This document shows, one piece after another, positions 1 to 13,500 of a stretch of 64,000 bases of DNA. The translations under genes were made by a program, and so were the position numbers. The stretch is from Microbulbifer sp. THAF38 (GTDB lineage Bacteria > Pseudomonadota > Gammaproteobacteria > Pseudomonadales > Cellvibrionaceae). Under the pieces are notes generated by a model, which did no database searches, was not told the DNA's origin, and saw only the letters and a program-made list of their open reading frames with translations. The DNA lies in NCBI RefSeq assembly GCF_009363535.1, contig NZ_CP045369.1, positions 310,001 through 374,000 of the forward strand. The letters run 5' to 3'. Within the stretch, counting starts at the first letter, position 1; each line of letters opens with the position of its first letter.

Positions 1-3000
1 TGCCAATATCCTGTTCAAAGATATTGAACAGGTCGACTTTATTAACAACTCGAACGGCAAGATTGTCGGATCTGCTGTAGAAGACAGCTTTATCATTGCC
101 AGTACCGCCGACAAAATCACAGCGAATAATATTGAATTTACTGGCTTCAATAAAACGATTGATACCGGCGAAGGCACCGATACTGTTAGCACACTTGTAG
201 CAGACAGTACATGGAGTCTCTCTAACACAGATAGAAAAGCCACAAGCAGCGGAATCACCTTCACCAATATAGAAAAAGTCACCGCTTCAGATAATCAGGG
301 CACACTGGAAAGTAAGAACGACGACAATGAATTTGCCCTGACCAATGATGGACGTATTGATGCTGATCGTATTCGCTTTACTGGATTTACCACAATTGAG
401 GGTAACGGTACTGCCTCATTAGATGCCAGTGCCATTAGTGGTAATCTTCTTTTGCAAGATAGCAAAAAGGTAAAAGCAGATTTTACCGATGGTAACATTA
501 TCGATATTACGATCTCCGGTATTAATGAAGCGGTAGCGAGTAAGCTGCTGGGTACGGATATCGCTTATACAGTAAAAGATGCCAACAAAGTTTTCGCCAA
601 AGCAATCACCTTCTCCGGTGTTGATCGTATTGAGGATGATGGCCCTAACGGCGCAGCCACCTCTGAAGTCAGTGACCAACAATGGCAGTTAGTATCCGCT
701 GATAATGAAGTTGAGCACTCAGGCATTACCTTTGCAGGAATGCATAGTCTGACGGGTGGTAATAACACCCTGGCTGGTGCTGCTGATAAAGGAGACAGCT
801 ATGAGCTTTCCCTGACAGGCGATATCACCGTTGACTCCATGATCTTTAAAGGTATTCGCACAGTAAATGCGAATACTAATTATATGGATACGGTAGATGC
901 AACCGGTGCAGTTACTCTTCAAGGTAATAATGCCTTTGGTGTAACCATCGACCCTAATGGCAGCAGTTATGATATTAACTTCAGTGGTATTGATGCGGTT
1001 ACTAATACAGGAACCCTAACCGGCACCACGGGTGCAGATACCTTCACCGTAGAGGGTGATAAAAAGCTGAGCAGCAAAGGTATCCAGTTCTCGAATGTGA
1101 GCTCTGTATTAGCCGGCAACGATACTAATATTGCCGACACTGTAAATGCAAAGATTGGAGAAACGGTTGCACTCACCGGACTTGCAAAAGAACTCATTAC
1201 CAGCAACATCGTATTTAAAGAGATTGAGGTAGCGGGTAGGGGTGGTGAAAACCTTGTCGGGTCAGACTTAGCCGATACGATCGAGATTACCGGAGACAGG
1301 GCCTTTAAAGCCAATGAAATAGCCTTTACCGGTATTGCAAGCCTAAACACGGGTGCGGGTACAGACAGTATTATTGACAGTACTGGGCAAACCGGCAGCC
1401 GGTGGATCTTGGGGGCCGGGAATAAAGAAATCACAGGTTACAACATTGCTTTCAGTGATGTAGAAACTATCCAGGCAGATATTGGTGAGCTGGTTGGCAG
1501 AAATGACCAAGATGAAACCTTTACGCTTTCTGCTTACACAGACAATGGACAGCAAAAGACCAAGATCGATACTAAAGGCATGGCCTTTACCGGCATTGGC
1601 ATTTTAAGCGCTGGGGACTCAAACTCTTTTACAGACAAGATTGAAAGCAGTGTTAACAATAGTAATTGGGCGCTCACAGCAATTGATAATCAGGTAGAGC
1701 ATGCCGGTGTCACCATTAATGATGCCGATATATTGAGTGGCGGCAAAGGAATACTGCAGGGTGCTTCCAATAGCAATGATAGCTACCAAATTGTAAAAAA
1801 TGCTGATACCACAACGGCGATTCAAGTTGATGAGATGATCTTCAATGGGCTTACCCGAGTGGAAGCCGGAGCACATGCTGGTGTTAATACAACCGATATT
1901 CTGCTCGGTACCGACGGGGCCGATACGTTTGGTTTCCTTAGTGGTGAATTACATACTTACGGTATCAGCTTCACCGGCATTGAAGAAGTTAATGCTGGAG
2001 GCACAAGTAATGATGGAATTTCTGATCTACTGAATACAGAAACTGATGTAGATCTTACCGGAAATCAAGAAGAGCTGCGTAATGCCAATATCCTGTTCAA
2101 AGATATTGAACAGGTCGACTTTATTAACAACTCGAACGGCAAGATTGTCGGATCTGCTGTAGAAGACAGCTTTATCATTGCCAGTACCGCCGACAAAATC
2201 ACAGCGAATAATATTGAATTTACTGGCTTCAATAAAACGATTGATACCGGCGAAGGCACCGATACTGTTAGCACACTTGTAGCAGACAGTACATGGAGTC
2301 TCTCTAACACAGATAGAAAAGCCACAAGCAGCGGAATCACCTTCACCAATATAGAAAAAGTCACCGCTTCAGATAATCAGGGCACACTGGAAAGTAAGAA
2401 CGACGACAATGAATTTGCCCTGACCAATGATGGACGTATTGATGCTGATCGTATTCGCTTTACTGGATTTACCACAATTGAGGGTAACGGTACTGCCTCA
2501 TTAGATGCCAGTGCCATTAGTGGTAATCTTCTTTTGCAAGATAGCAAAAAGGTAAAAGCAGATTTTACCGATGGTAACATTATCGATATTACGATCTCCG
2601 GTATTAATGAAGCGGTAGCGAGTAAGCTGCTGGGTACGGATATCGCTTATACAGTAAAAGATGCCAACAAAGTTTTCGCCAAAGCAATCACCTTCTCCGG
2701 TGTTGATCGTATTGAGGATGATGGCCCTAACGGCGCAGCCACCTCTGAAGTCAGTGACCAACAATGGCAGTTAGTATCCGCTGATAATGAAGTTGAGCAC
2801 TCAGGCATTACCTTTGCAGGAATGCATAGTCTGACGGGTGGTAATAACACCCTGGCTGGTGCTGCTGATAAAGGAGACAGCTATGAGCTTTCCCTGACAG
2901 GCGATATCACCGTTGACTCCATGATCTTTAAAGGTATTCGCACAGTAAATGCGAATACTAATTATATGGATACGGTAGATGCAACCGGTGCAGTTACTCT

Positions 3001-6000
3001 TCAAGGTAATAATGCCTTTGGTGTAACCATCGACCCTAATGGCAGCAGTTATGATATTAACTTCAGTGGTATTGATGCGGTTACTAATACAGGAACCCTA
3101 ACCGGCACCACGGGTGCAGATACCTTCACCGTAGAGGGTGATAAAAAGCTGAGCAGCAAAGGTATCCAGTTCTCGAATGTGAGCTCTGTATTAGCCGGCA
3201 ACGATACTAATATTGCCGACACTGTAAATGCAAAGATTGGAGAAACGGTTGCACTCACCGGACTTGCAAAAGAACTCATTACCAGCAACATCGTATTTAA
3301 AGAGATTGAGGTAGCGGGTAGGGGTGGTGAAAACCTTGTCGGGTCAGACTTAGCCGATACGATCGAGATTACCGGAGACAGGGCCTTTAAAGCCAATGAA
3401 ATAGCCTTTACCGGTATTGCAAGCCTAAACACGGGTGCGGGTACAGACAGTATTATTGACAGTACTGGGCAAACCGGCAGCCGGTGGATCTTGGGGGCCG
3501 GGAATAAAGAAATCACAGGTTACAACATTGCTTTCAGTGATGTAGAAACTATCCAGGCAGATATTGGTGAGCTGGTTGGCAGAAATGACCAAGATGAAAC
3601 CTTTACGCTTTCTGCTTACACAGACAATGGACAGCAAAAGACCAAGATCGATACTAAAGGCATGGCCTTTACCGGCATTGGCATTTTAAGCGCTGGGGAC
3701 TCAAACTCTTTTACAGACAAGATTGAAAGCAGTGTTAACAATAGTAATTGGGCGCTCACAGCAATTGATAATCAGGTAGAGCATGCCGGTGTCACCATTA
3801 ATGATGCCGATATATTGAGTGGCGGCAAAGGAATACTGCAGGGTGCTTCCAATAGCAATGATAGCTACCAAATTGTAAAAAATGCTGATACCACAACGGC
3901 GATTCAAGTTGATGAGATGATCTTCAATGGGCTTACCCGAGTGGAAGCCGGAGCACATGCTGGTGTTAATACAACCGATATTCTGCTCGGTACCGACGGG
4001 GCCGATACGTTTGGTTTCCTTAGTGGTGAATTACATACTTACGGTATCAGCTTCACCGGCATTGAAGAAGTTAATGCTGGAGGCACAAGTAATGATGGAA
4101 TTTCTGATCTACTGAATACAGAAACTGATGTAGATCTTACCGGAAATCAAGAAGAGCTGCGTAATGCCAATATCCTGTTCAAAGATATTGAACAGGTCGA
4201 CTTTATTAACAACTCGAACGGCAAGATTGTCGGATCTGCTGTAGAAGACAGCTTTATCATTGCCAGTACCGCCGACAAAATCACAGCGAATAATATTGAA
4301 TTTACTGGCTTCAATAAAACGATTGATACCGGCGAAGGCACCGATACTGTTAGCACACTTGTAGCAGACAGTACATGGAGTCTCTCTAACACAGATAGAA
4401 AAGCCACAAGCAGCGGAATCACCTTCACCAATATAGAAAAAGTCACCGCTTCAGATAATCAGGGCACACTGGAAAGTAAGAACGACGACAATGAATTTGC
4501 CCTGACCAATGATGGACGTATTGATGCTGATCGTATTCGCTTTACTGGATTTACCACAATTGAGGGTAACGGTACTGCCTCATTAGATGCCAGTGCCATT
4601 AGTGGTAATCTTCTTTTGCAAGATAGCAAAAAGGTAAAAGCAGATTTTACCGATGGTAACATTATCGATATTACGATCTCCGGTATTAATGAAGCGGTAG
4701 CGAGTAAGCTGCTGGGTACGGATATCGCTTATACAGTAAAAGATGCCAACAAAGTTTTCGCCAAAGCAATCACCTTCTCCGGTGTTGATCGTATTGAGGA
4801 TGATGGCCCTAACGGCGCAGCCACCTCTGAAGTCAGTGACCAACAATGGCAGTTAGTATCCGCTGATAATGAAGTTGAGCACTCAGGCATTACCTTTGCA
4901 GGAATGCATAGTCTGACGGGTGGTAATAACACCCTGGCTGGTGCTGCTGATAAAGGAGACAGCTATGAGCTTTCCCTGACAGGCGATATCACCGTTGACT
5001 CCATGATCTTTAAAGGTATTCGCACAGTAAATGCGAATACTAATTATATGGATACGGTAGATGCAACCGGTGCAGTTACTCTTCAAGGTAATAATGCCTT
5101 TGGTGTAACCATCGACCCTAATGGCAGCAGTTATGATATTAACTTCAGTGGTATTGATGCGGTTACTAATACAGGAACCCTAACCGGCACCACGGGTGCA
5201 GATACCTTCACCGTAGAGGGTGATAAAAAGCTGAGCAGCAAAGGTATCCAGTTCTCGAATGTGAGCTCTGTATTAGCCGGCAACGATACTAATATTGCCG
5301 ACACTGTAAATGCAAAGATTGGAGAAACGGTTGCACTCACCGGACTTGCAAAAGAACTCATTACCAGCAACATCGTATTTAAAGAGATTGAGGTAGCGGG
5401 TAGGGGTGGTGAAAACCTTGTCGGGTCAGACTTAGCCGATACGATCGAGATTACCGGAGACAGGGCCTTTAAAGCCAATGAAATAGCCTTTACCGGTATT
5501 GCAAGCCTAAACACGGGTGCGGGTACAGACAGTATTATTGACAGTACTGGGCAAACCGGCAGCCGGTGGATCTTGGGGGCCGGGAATAAAGAAATCACAG
5601 GTTACAACATTGCTTTCAGTGATGTAGAAACTATCCAGGCAGATATTGGTGAGCTGGTTGGCAGAAATGACCAAGATGAAACCTTTACGCTTTCTGCTTA
5701 CACAGACAATGGACAGCAAAAGACCAAGATCGATACTAAAGGCATGGCCTTTACCGGCATTGGCATTTTAAGCGCTGGGGACTCAAACTCTTTTACAGAC
5801 AAGATTGAAAGCAGTGTTAACAATAGTAATTGGGCGCTCACAGCAATTGATAATCAGGTAGAGCATGCCGGTGTCACCATTAATGATGCCGATATATTGA
5901 GTGGCGGCAAAGGAATACTGCAGGGTGCTTCCAATAGCAATGATAGCTACCAAATTGTAAAAAATGCTGATACCACAACGGCGATTCAAGTTGATGAGAT

Positions 6001-7581
6001 GATCTTCAATGGGCTTACCCGAGTGGAAGCCGGAGCACATGCTGGTGTTAATACAACCGATATTCTGCTCGGTACCGACGGGGCCGATACGTTTGGTTTC
6101 CTTAGTGGTGAATTACATACTTACGGTATCAGCTTCACCGGCATTGAAGAAGTTAATGCTGGAGGCACAAGTAATGATGGAATTTCTGATCTACTGAATA
6201 CAGAAACTGATGTAGATCTTACCGGAAATCAAGAAGAGCTGCGTAATGCCAATATCCTGTTCAAAGATATTGAACAGGTCGACTTTATTAACAACTCGAA
6301 CGGCAAGATTGTCGGATCTGCTGTAGAAGACAGCTTTATCATTGCCAGTACCGCCGACAAAATCACAGCGAATAATATTGAATTTACTGGCTTCAATAAA
6401 ACGATTGATACCGGCGAAGGCACCGATACTGTTAGCACACTTGTAGCAGACAGTACATGGAGTCTCTCTAACACAGATAGAAAAGCCACAAGCAGCGGAA
6501 TCACCTTCACCAATATAGAAAAAGTCACCGCTTCAGATAATCAGGGCACACTGGAAAGTAAGAACGACGACAATGAATTTGCCCTGACCAATGATGGACG
6601 TATTGATGCTGATCGTATTCGCTTTACTGGATTTACCACAATTGAGGGTAACGGTACTGCCTCATTAGATGCCAGTGCCATTAGTGGTAATCTTCTTTTG
6701 CAAGATAGCAAAAAGGTAAAAGCAGATTTTACCGATGGTAACATTATCGATATTACGATCTCCGGTATTAATGAAGCGGTAGCGAGTAAGCTGCTGGGTA
6801 CGGATATCGCTTATACAGTAAAAGATGCCAACAAAGTTTTCGCCAAAGCAATCACCTTCTCCGGTGTTGATCGTATTGAGGATGATGGCCCTAACGGCGC
6901 AGCCACCTCTGAAGTCAGTGACCAACAATGGCAGTTAGTATCCGCTGATAATGAAGTTGAGCACTCAGGCATTACCTTTGCAGGAATGCATAGTCTGACG
7001 GGTGGTAATAACACCCTGGCTGGTGCTGCTGATAAAGGAGACAGCTATGAGCTTTCCCTGACAGGCGATATCACCGTTGACTCCATGATCTTTAAAGGTA
7101 TTCGCACAGTAAATGCGAATACTAATTATATGGATACGGTAGATGCAACCGGTGCAGTTACTCTTCAAGGTAATAATGCCTTTGGTGTAACCATCGACCC
7201 TAATGGCAGCAGTTATGATATTAACTTCAGTGGTATTGATGCGGTTACTAATACAGGAACCCTAACCGGCACCACGGGTGCAGATACCTTCACCGTAGAG
7301 GGTGATAAAAAGCTGAGCAGCAAAGGTATCCAGTTCTCGAATGTGAGCTCTGTATTAGCCGGCAACGATACTAATATTGCCGACACTGTAAATGCAAAGA
7401 TTGGAGAAACGGTTGCACTCACCGGACTTGCAAAAGAACTCATTACCAGCAACATCGTATTTAAAGAGATTGAGGTAGCGGGTAGGGGTGGTGAAAACCT
7501 TGTCGGGTCAGACTTAGCCGATACGATCGAGATTACCGGAGACAGGGCCTTTAAAGCCAATGAAATAGCCTTTACCGGTAT
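1..7581 (+). repeat. 2,082-bp in-frame tandem repeat, about 3.6 copies
   Basis: Base n and base n+2082 match from the left edge to 7581 wherever I compared them, and translations in several frames of both strands are the same in every copy. Relative to the window start, copies run 1-2082, 2083-4164, 4165-6246 and 6247-7581 (partial). The period is 3 x 694, so the frame is kept. The array continues off the left edge, so the copy number is a minimum. Absence of even synonymous differences points to very recent duplication or continuing homogenisation. Confidence 0.93.
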
Positions 7582-10500
7582 CTCAAGTCTCAATACCGGT
7601 GAGGGGACTGATACAGTTAGCACCAGTGTAGCTAATAGCTCATGGAGTCTCTCGAATACGGATAAAAAGGCCACAAGCAGCGGAATCACCTTCACCAATA
7701 TAGAAAAAGTCACCGCTTCAGATAATCAGGGCACACTGGAAAGTAAGAACGACGACAATGAATTTGCCCTGACCAGTGATGGACGTATTGATGCTGATCG
7801 TATTCGCTTTACTGGATTTACCACAATTGAGGGTAACGGTACTGCCTCATTAGATGCCAGTGCCATTATTGGTAATCTTCTTTTACTAGATGACAACAAG
7901 GTAAAAGCAGATTTTACCGATGGTAACATTATCGATATTACGATCTCCGGTATTAATGAAGCGGTAGCGAGTAAGCTGCTGGGTACGGATATCGCTTATA
8001 CAGTAAAAGATGCCAACAAAGTTTTCGCCAAAGCAATCACCTTCTCCGGTGTTGATCGTATTGAGGATGATGGCCCTAACGGCGCAGCCACCTCTGAAGT
8101 CAGTGACCAACAATGGCAGTTAGTATCCGCTGATAATGAAGTTGAGCACTCAGGCATTACCTTTGCAGGAATGCATAGTCTGACGGGTGGTAATAACACC
8201 CTGGCTGGTGCTGCTGATAAAGGAGACAGCTATGAGCTTTCCCTGACAGGCGATATCACCGTTGACTCCATGATCTTTAAAGGTATTCGCACAGTAAATG
8301 CGAATACTAATTATATGGATACGGTAGATGCAACCGGTGCAGTTACTCTTCAAGGTAATAATGCCTTTGGTGTAACCATCGACCCTAATGGCAGCAGTTA
8401 TGATATTAACTTCAGTGGTATTGATGCGGTTACTAATACAGGAACCCTAACCGGCACCACGGGTGCAGATACCTTCACCGTAGAGGGTGATAAAAAGCTG
8501 AGCAGCAAAGGTATCCAGTTCTCGAATGTGAGCTCTGTATTAGCCGGCAACGATACTAATATTGCCGACACTGTAAATGCAAAGATTGGAGAAACGGTTG
8601 CACTCACCGGACTTGCAAAAGAACTCATTACCAGCAACATCGTATTTAAAGAGATTGAGGTAGCGGGTAGGGGTGGTGAAAACCTTGTCGGGTCAGACTT
8701 AGCCGATACGATCGAGATTACCGGAGACAGGGCCTTTAAAGCCAATGAAATAGCCTTTACCGGTATCTCAAGTCTCAATACCGGTGAGGGGACTGATACA
8801 GTTAGCACCAGTGTAGCTAATAGCTCATGGAGTCTCTCGAATACGGGTAAAAAGGCCACAAGCAGCGGAATCACCTTCACCAATATAGAAAAAGTCACCG
8901 CTTCAGATAATCAGGGCACACTGGAAAGTAAGAACGACGACAATGAATTTGCCCTGACCAATGATGGACGTATTGATGCTGATAGTATTCGCTTTACTGG
9001 ATTTACCACAATTGAGGGTAACGGTACTGCCTCATTAGATGCCAGTGCCATTAGTGGTAATCTTCTTTTGCAAGATAGCAAAAAGGTAAAAGCAGATTTT
9101 ACTGATGACAATATTATCGATATTACGATCTCCGGTATTAATGAAGCGGTAGCGAGTAAGCTGCTGGGTACGGATATCGCTTATACAGTAAAAGATGCCA
9201 ACAAAGTTTTCGCCAAAGCAATCACCTTCTCCGGTGTTGATCGTATTGAGGATGATGGCTCTAACGGCGCAGCCACCTCTGAAGTCAGTGACCAACAATG
9301 GCAGTTAGTATCCGCTGATAATGAAGTTGAGCACTCAGGCATTACCTTTGCAGGAATGCATAGCCTGACAGGTGGTAATAACACCCTCGCTGGTGCTGCT
9401 GATAAAGGAGACAGTTATCAGCTTTCTCTGACAGGCGATATCACCGTTGACTCCATGATCTTTAAAGGTATTCACACAGTAAATGCGAATACTGCTAGTA
9501 GTAGTTATACGGATACAGTCGGTGCAACTGGTGCAGTTACTCTTCAAGGTAATAATGCCTTTGGCGTAACCATCGACCCTAATGGCAGCAGCTATGATAT
9601 CAACTTCAGTGGTATTGATGCGGTTACTAATACAGGAATTCTGACCGGTACTGCTGGCGAAGATGCCTTCACTGTTGAGGGCGATAAGAAGCTGCGCAGC
9701 AAAGGCATTCAGTTCACAGATATTACTGCTGTGTTGGCTGGCGAAGGCACCGATGCTGTTAGCACACTTGTAGCAGACAGTACCTGGAGCCTCTCTAATA
9801 CAAATAAAGAAGCCACAAGCAGCGGAATTACCTTCACCAATATAGAAAAGGTCACCGCTTCAGATAATCAGGGCACATTGGAAAGTAAGAACGATGACAA
9901 TGAATTTGCCCTGACCAATGATGGACGTATTGATGCTGATAGTATTAGCTTTACTGGATTTACCACAATTGAGGGTAACGGTGCTGCGTCATTAAATGCC
10001 AGTACTATTAGTGGCAATCTTCTTTTGCTAGATGACAACAAGGTAAAAGCAGATTTTACTGATGACAATATTATCGATATTACGATCTCCGGTATTAATA
10101 AAGCGGTAGCGAGTAAGCTGCTGGGTACGGATATCGCTTATACAGTAAAAGATGCCAACAAAGTTTTCGCCAAATTAATCACCTTCTCCGGTGTTGATCG
10201 TATTGAGGATGATGGCCCTAACGGCGCAGCCACCTCTGAAGTCAGTGACCAACAATGGCAGTTAGTATCCGCTGATAATGAAGTTGAGCACTCAGGCATT
10301 ACCTTTGCAGGAATGCATAGTCTGACGGGTGGTAATAACACCCTGGCTGGTGCTGCTGATAAAGGAGACAGCTATGAGCTTTCCCTGACAGGCGATATCA
10401 CCGTTGACTCCATGATCTTTAAAGGTATTCGCACAGTAAATGCGAATACTAATTATATGGATACGGTAGATGCAACCGGTGCAGTTACTCTTCAAGGTAA

Positions 10501-13500
10501 TAATGCCTTTGGTGTAACCATCGACCCTAATGGCAGCAGTTATGATATTAACTTCAGTGGTATTGATGCGGTTACTAATACAGGAACCCTAACCGGCACC
10601 ACGGGTGCAGATACCTTCACCGTAGAGAGTGATAAAAAGCTGAGCAGCAAAGGTATCCAGTTCTCGAATGTGAGCTCTGTATTAGCCGGCAACGATACTA
10701 ATATTGCCGACACTGTAAATGCAAAGATTGGAGAAACGGTTGCACTCACCGGACTTGCAAAAGAACTCATTACCAGCAACATCGTATTTAAAGAGATTGA
10801 GGTAGCGGGTACTGGTGGTGAAAACCTTGTCGGTTCAGACTTAGCCGATACGATCGAGATTACCGGAGATAGGGCCTTTAAAGCCAATGAAATAGCCTTT
10901 ACCAAAATCTCAAGTCTCAATACCGGTGGGGGTACCGACAGTATTATTGACGGTACTGGGCAAACCGGTAGCCAGTGGACTTTGGGGGCAGGAAATGAAG
11001 AAATCACAGGCTACAACATTGCTTTCAGTGATGTAGAAGCTATCCAGGCAGATGTTGGTGAGTTGGTTGGCAGAAATGACCAAGATGAAACCTTTACGCT
11101 TTCTGCTTACACAGACAATGGACAGGAAAAGACCAAAATCAATACTAAAGGCATGGCCTTTACCGGTATTGGTATTTTAAGCGCTGGGGATTCCAACTCT
11201 TTTACAGACACGATTAACAGTAGTGTTAATAATAGTAACTGGGCGCTCACAGCAAGTGATAATCAGGTAGAGCATGCTGATGTCATCATCAACGATGCTG
11301 ATATATTCCGTGGTGGCAAGGGAGTACTACAGGGTGCGTCCAATAGCAATGATAGCTACCAAATTGTAAAAAATGCTGATACCACAACGGCGATTCAAGT
11401 TGATGAGATGATCTTCAATGGGCTTACCCGGGTGGAAGCTGGAACTTATGCTGGAACAGATATTCTGCTCGGTACCAATGATTCAGAAATATTTACTTTT
11501 AATAGTAATGCTGAGCTATTGGTTAATGGCTTAACGTTTAGTGGTTTTGAGACTGTCAATGCCTTGGGTGGCAATGATTACGTAAATGCCGAAAACTACT
11601 CCTATGGCCTGGAGTTGACATCTAATGCTGGAGAATTACGGCTTTATTCTCAGGGATTACTTTTCCAAGACATTCAAGAAGCCTACACAACAACTCTCTA
11701 TGGCACCGATAATGTTGATGCTTTCAGCATTATTGAAAACGGTACTGACAACCTTGTTGTTGCCTCAGCGATCGATTTTGCTGGGGTGACGCTTGTCGAT
11801 GCACTAGGAGGACAAGACACTTTATCCGTGGGTGAGGCAAATCTAGAGAATGGGAAAATTAACGGTATCCAATTCGTTAATCTCAGTGACATTATTTCCA
11901 GTAGTATTTTTATTGGGGCGTCCCAAGAAGGAGATTTTTATGTTTTAGGAGATGGATTGGTTTCATCTGATGCTGATTCGCAAAATCCTGGATATGAATT
12001 TAATTTCAGCGGTGTAACAAGTGTTAAAACAAATGGATATGCAAGAACTGTAACTGGTTTAGCTGGCCATAATTGGATAATTAATAACGCTAATACTGCG
12101 ACGAATAATGGCATAACATTTTTTGATGTTTCTTACTTAATTGCAAGTAACGCAGGGTTAGAAGGGTACTCAAATTTAGGCTGGGCGTTGACAACTAATG
12201 ATAATGAAGTAAGCCATGCAGGGATTATTATAAAAAATGCGAATTTAATTAGTGGAGGCGCCAGCACGCTGACAGGTGGAGACTTCGCTGACACCTACAT
12301 CTTCCTCGACGGCGGCAACCAAGGTCAGTTGGTGAAGGTGGACGATATGCAGTTCGCCGGCCTTAGCACGGTCGCCGCCGCCGGTGGTGATGACATCGTG
12401 ATTGGCCAGACGGGCAAAGGCTGGGCCCTGACCGGCAATGCGGATGAAGTAGAGCACGGCACGATCACCATCCAGAACGCCGAGTTCATCAGCGGCGGCA
12501 CCAGCACGCTGACAGGTGGAGACTTCGCTGACACCTACACCTTCCTCGACGGCGGCAACCAAGGTCAGTTGGTGAAAGTGGACGATATGCAGTTCGCCGG
12601 CCTCCGCACGGTCGCCGCCGCCGGTGGTGATGACATCGTGATTGGCCAGGCAGGCAAAGGCTGGGCCCTGACCGGCAATGCGGATGAAGTAAAGCACGGC
12701 ACGATCACCATCCAGAACGCCGAGTTCATCAGCGGCGGCACCAGCACGCTGACAGGTGGAGACTTCGCTGACACCTACACCTTCCTCGACGGCGGCAACC
12801 AAGGTCAGTTGGTGAAGGTGGACGATATGCAGTTCGCCGGCCTCAGCACGGTCGCCGCCGCCGGTGGTGATGACATCGTGATTGGCCAGACGGGCAAAGG
12901 CTGGGCCCTGACCGGCAATGCAGATGAAGTAAAGCACGGCACGATCACCATCCAGAACGCCGAGTTCATCAGCGGCGGCACCAGCACGCTGACAGGTGGA
13001 GACTTCGCTGACACCTACACCTTCCTCGACGGCGGCAACCAAGGTCAGTTGGTGAAGGTGGACGATATGCAGTTCGCCGGCCTCAGCACGGTCGCCGCCG
13101 CCGGTGGTGATGACATCGTGATTGGCCAGACGGGCAAAGGCTGGGCCCTGACCGGCAATGCAGATGAAGTAAAGCACGGCACGATCACCATCCAGAACGC
13201 CGAGTTCATCAGCGGCGGCACCAGCACGCTGACGGGTGGAGACTTCGCTGACACCTACACCTTCCTCGACGGCGGCAACCAAGGTCAGTTGGTGAAGGTG
13301 GACGATATGCAGTTCGCCGGCCTCAGCACGGTCGCCGCCGCCGGTGGTGATGACATCGTGATTGGCCAGACGGGCAAAGGCTGGGCCCTGACCGGCAATG
13401 CAGATGAAGTAAAGCACGGCACGATCACCATCCAGAACGCCGAGTTCATCAGCGGCGGCACCAGCACGCTGACAGGTGGAGACTTCGCTGACACCTACAC

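Noticed and set aside
1..11000. Many recurring 60-166 codon minus-strand frames over the 2,082-bp repeats
   Set aside because: They recur at exactly the repeat period and lie opposite the real reading frame; each is a shadow.
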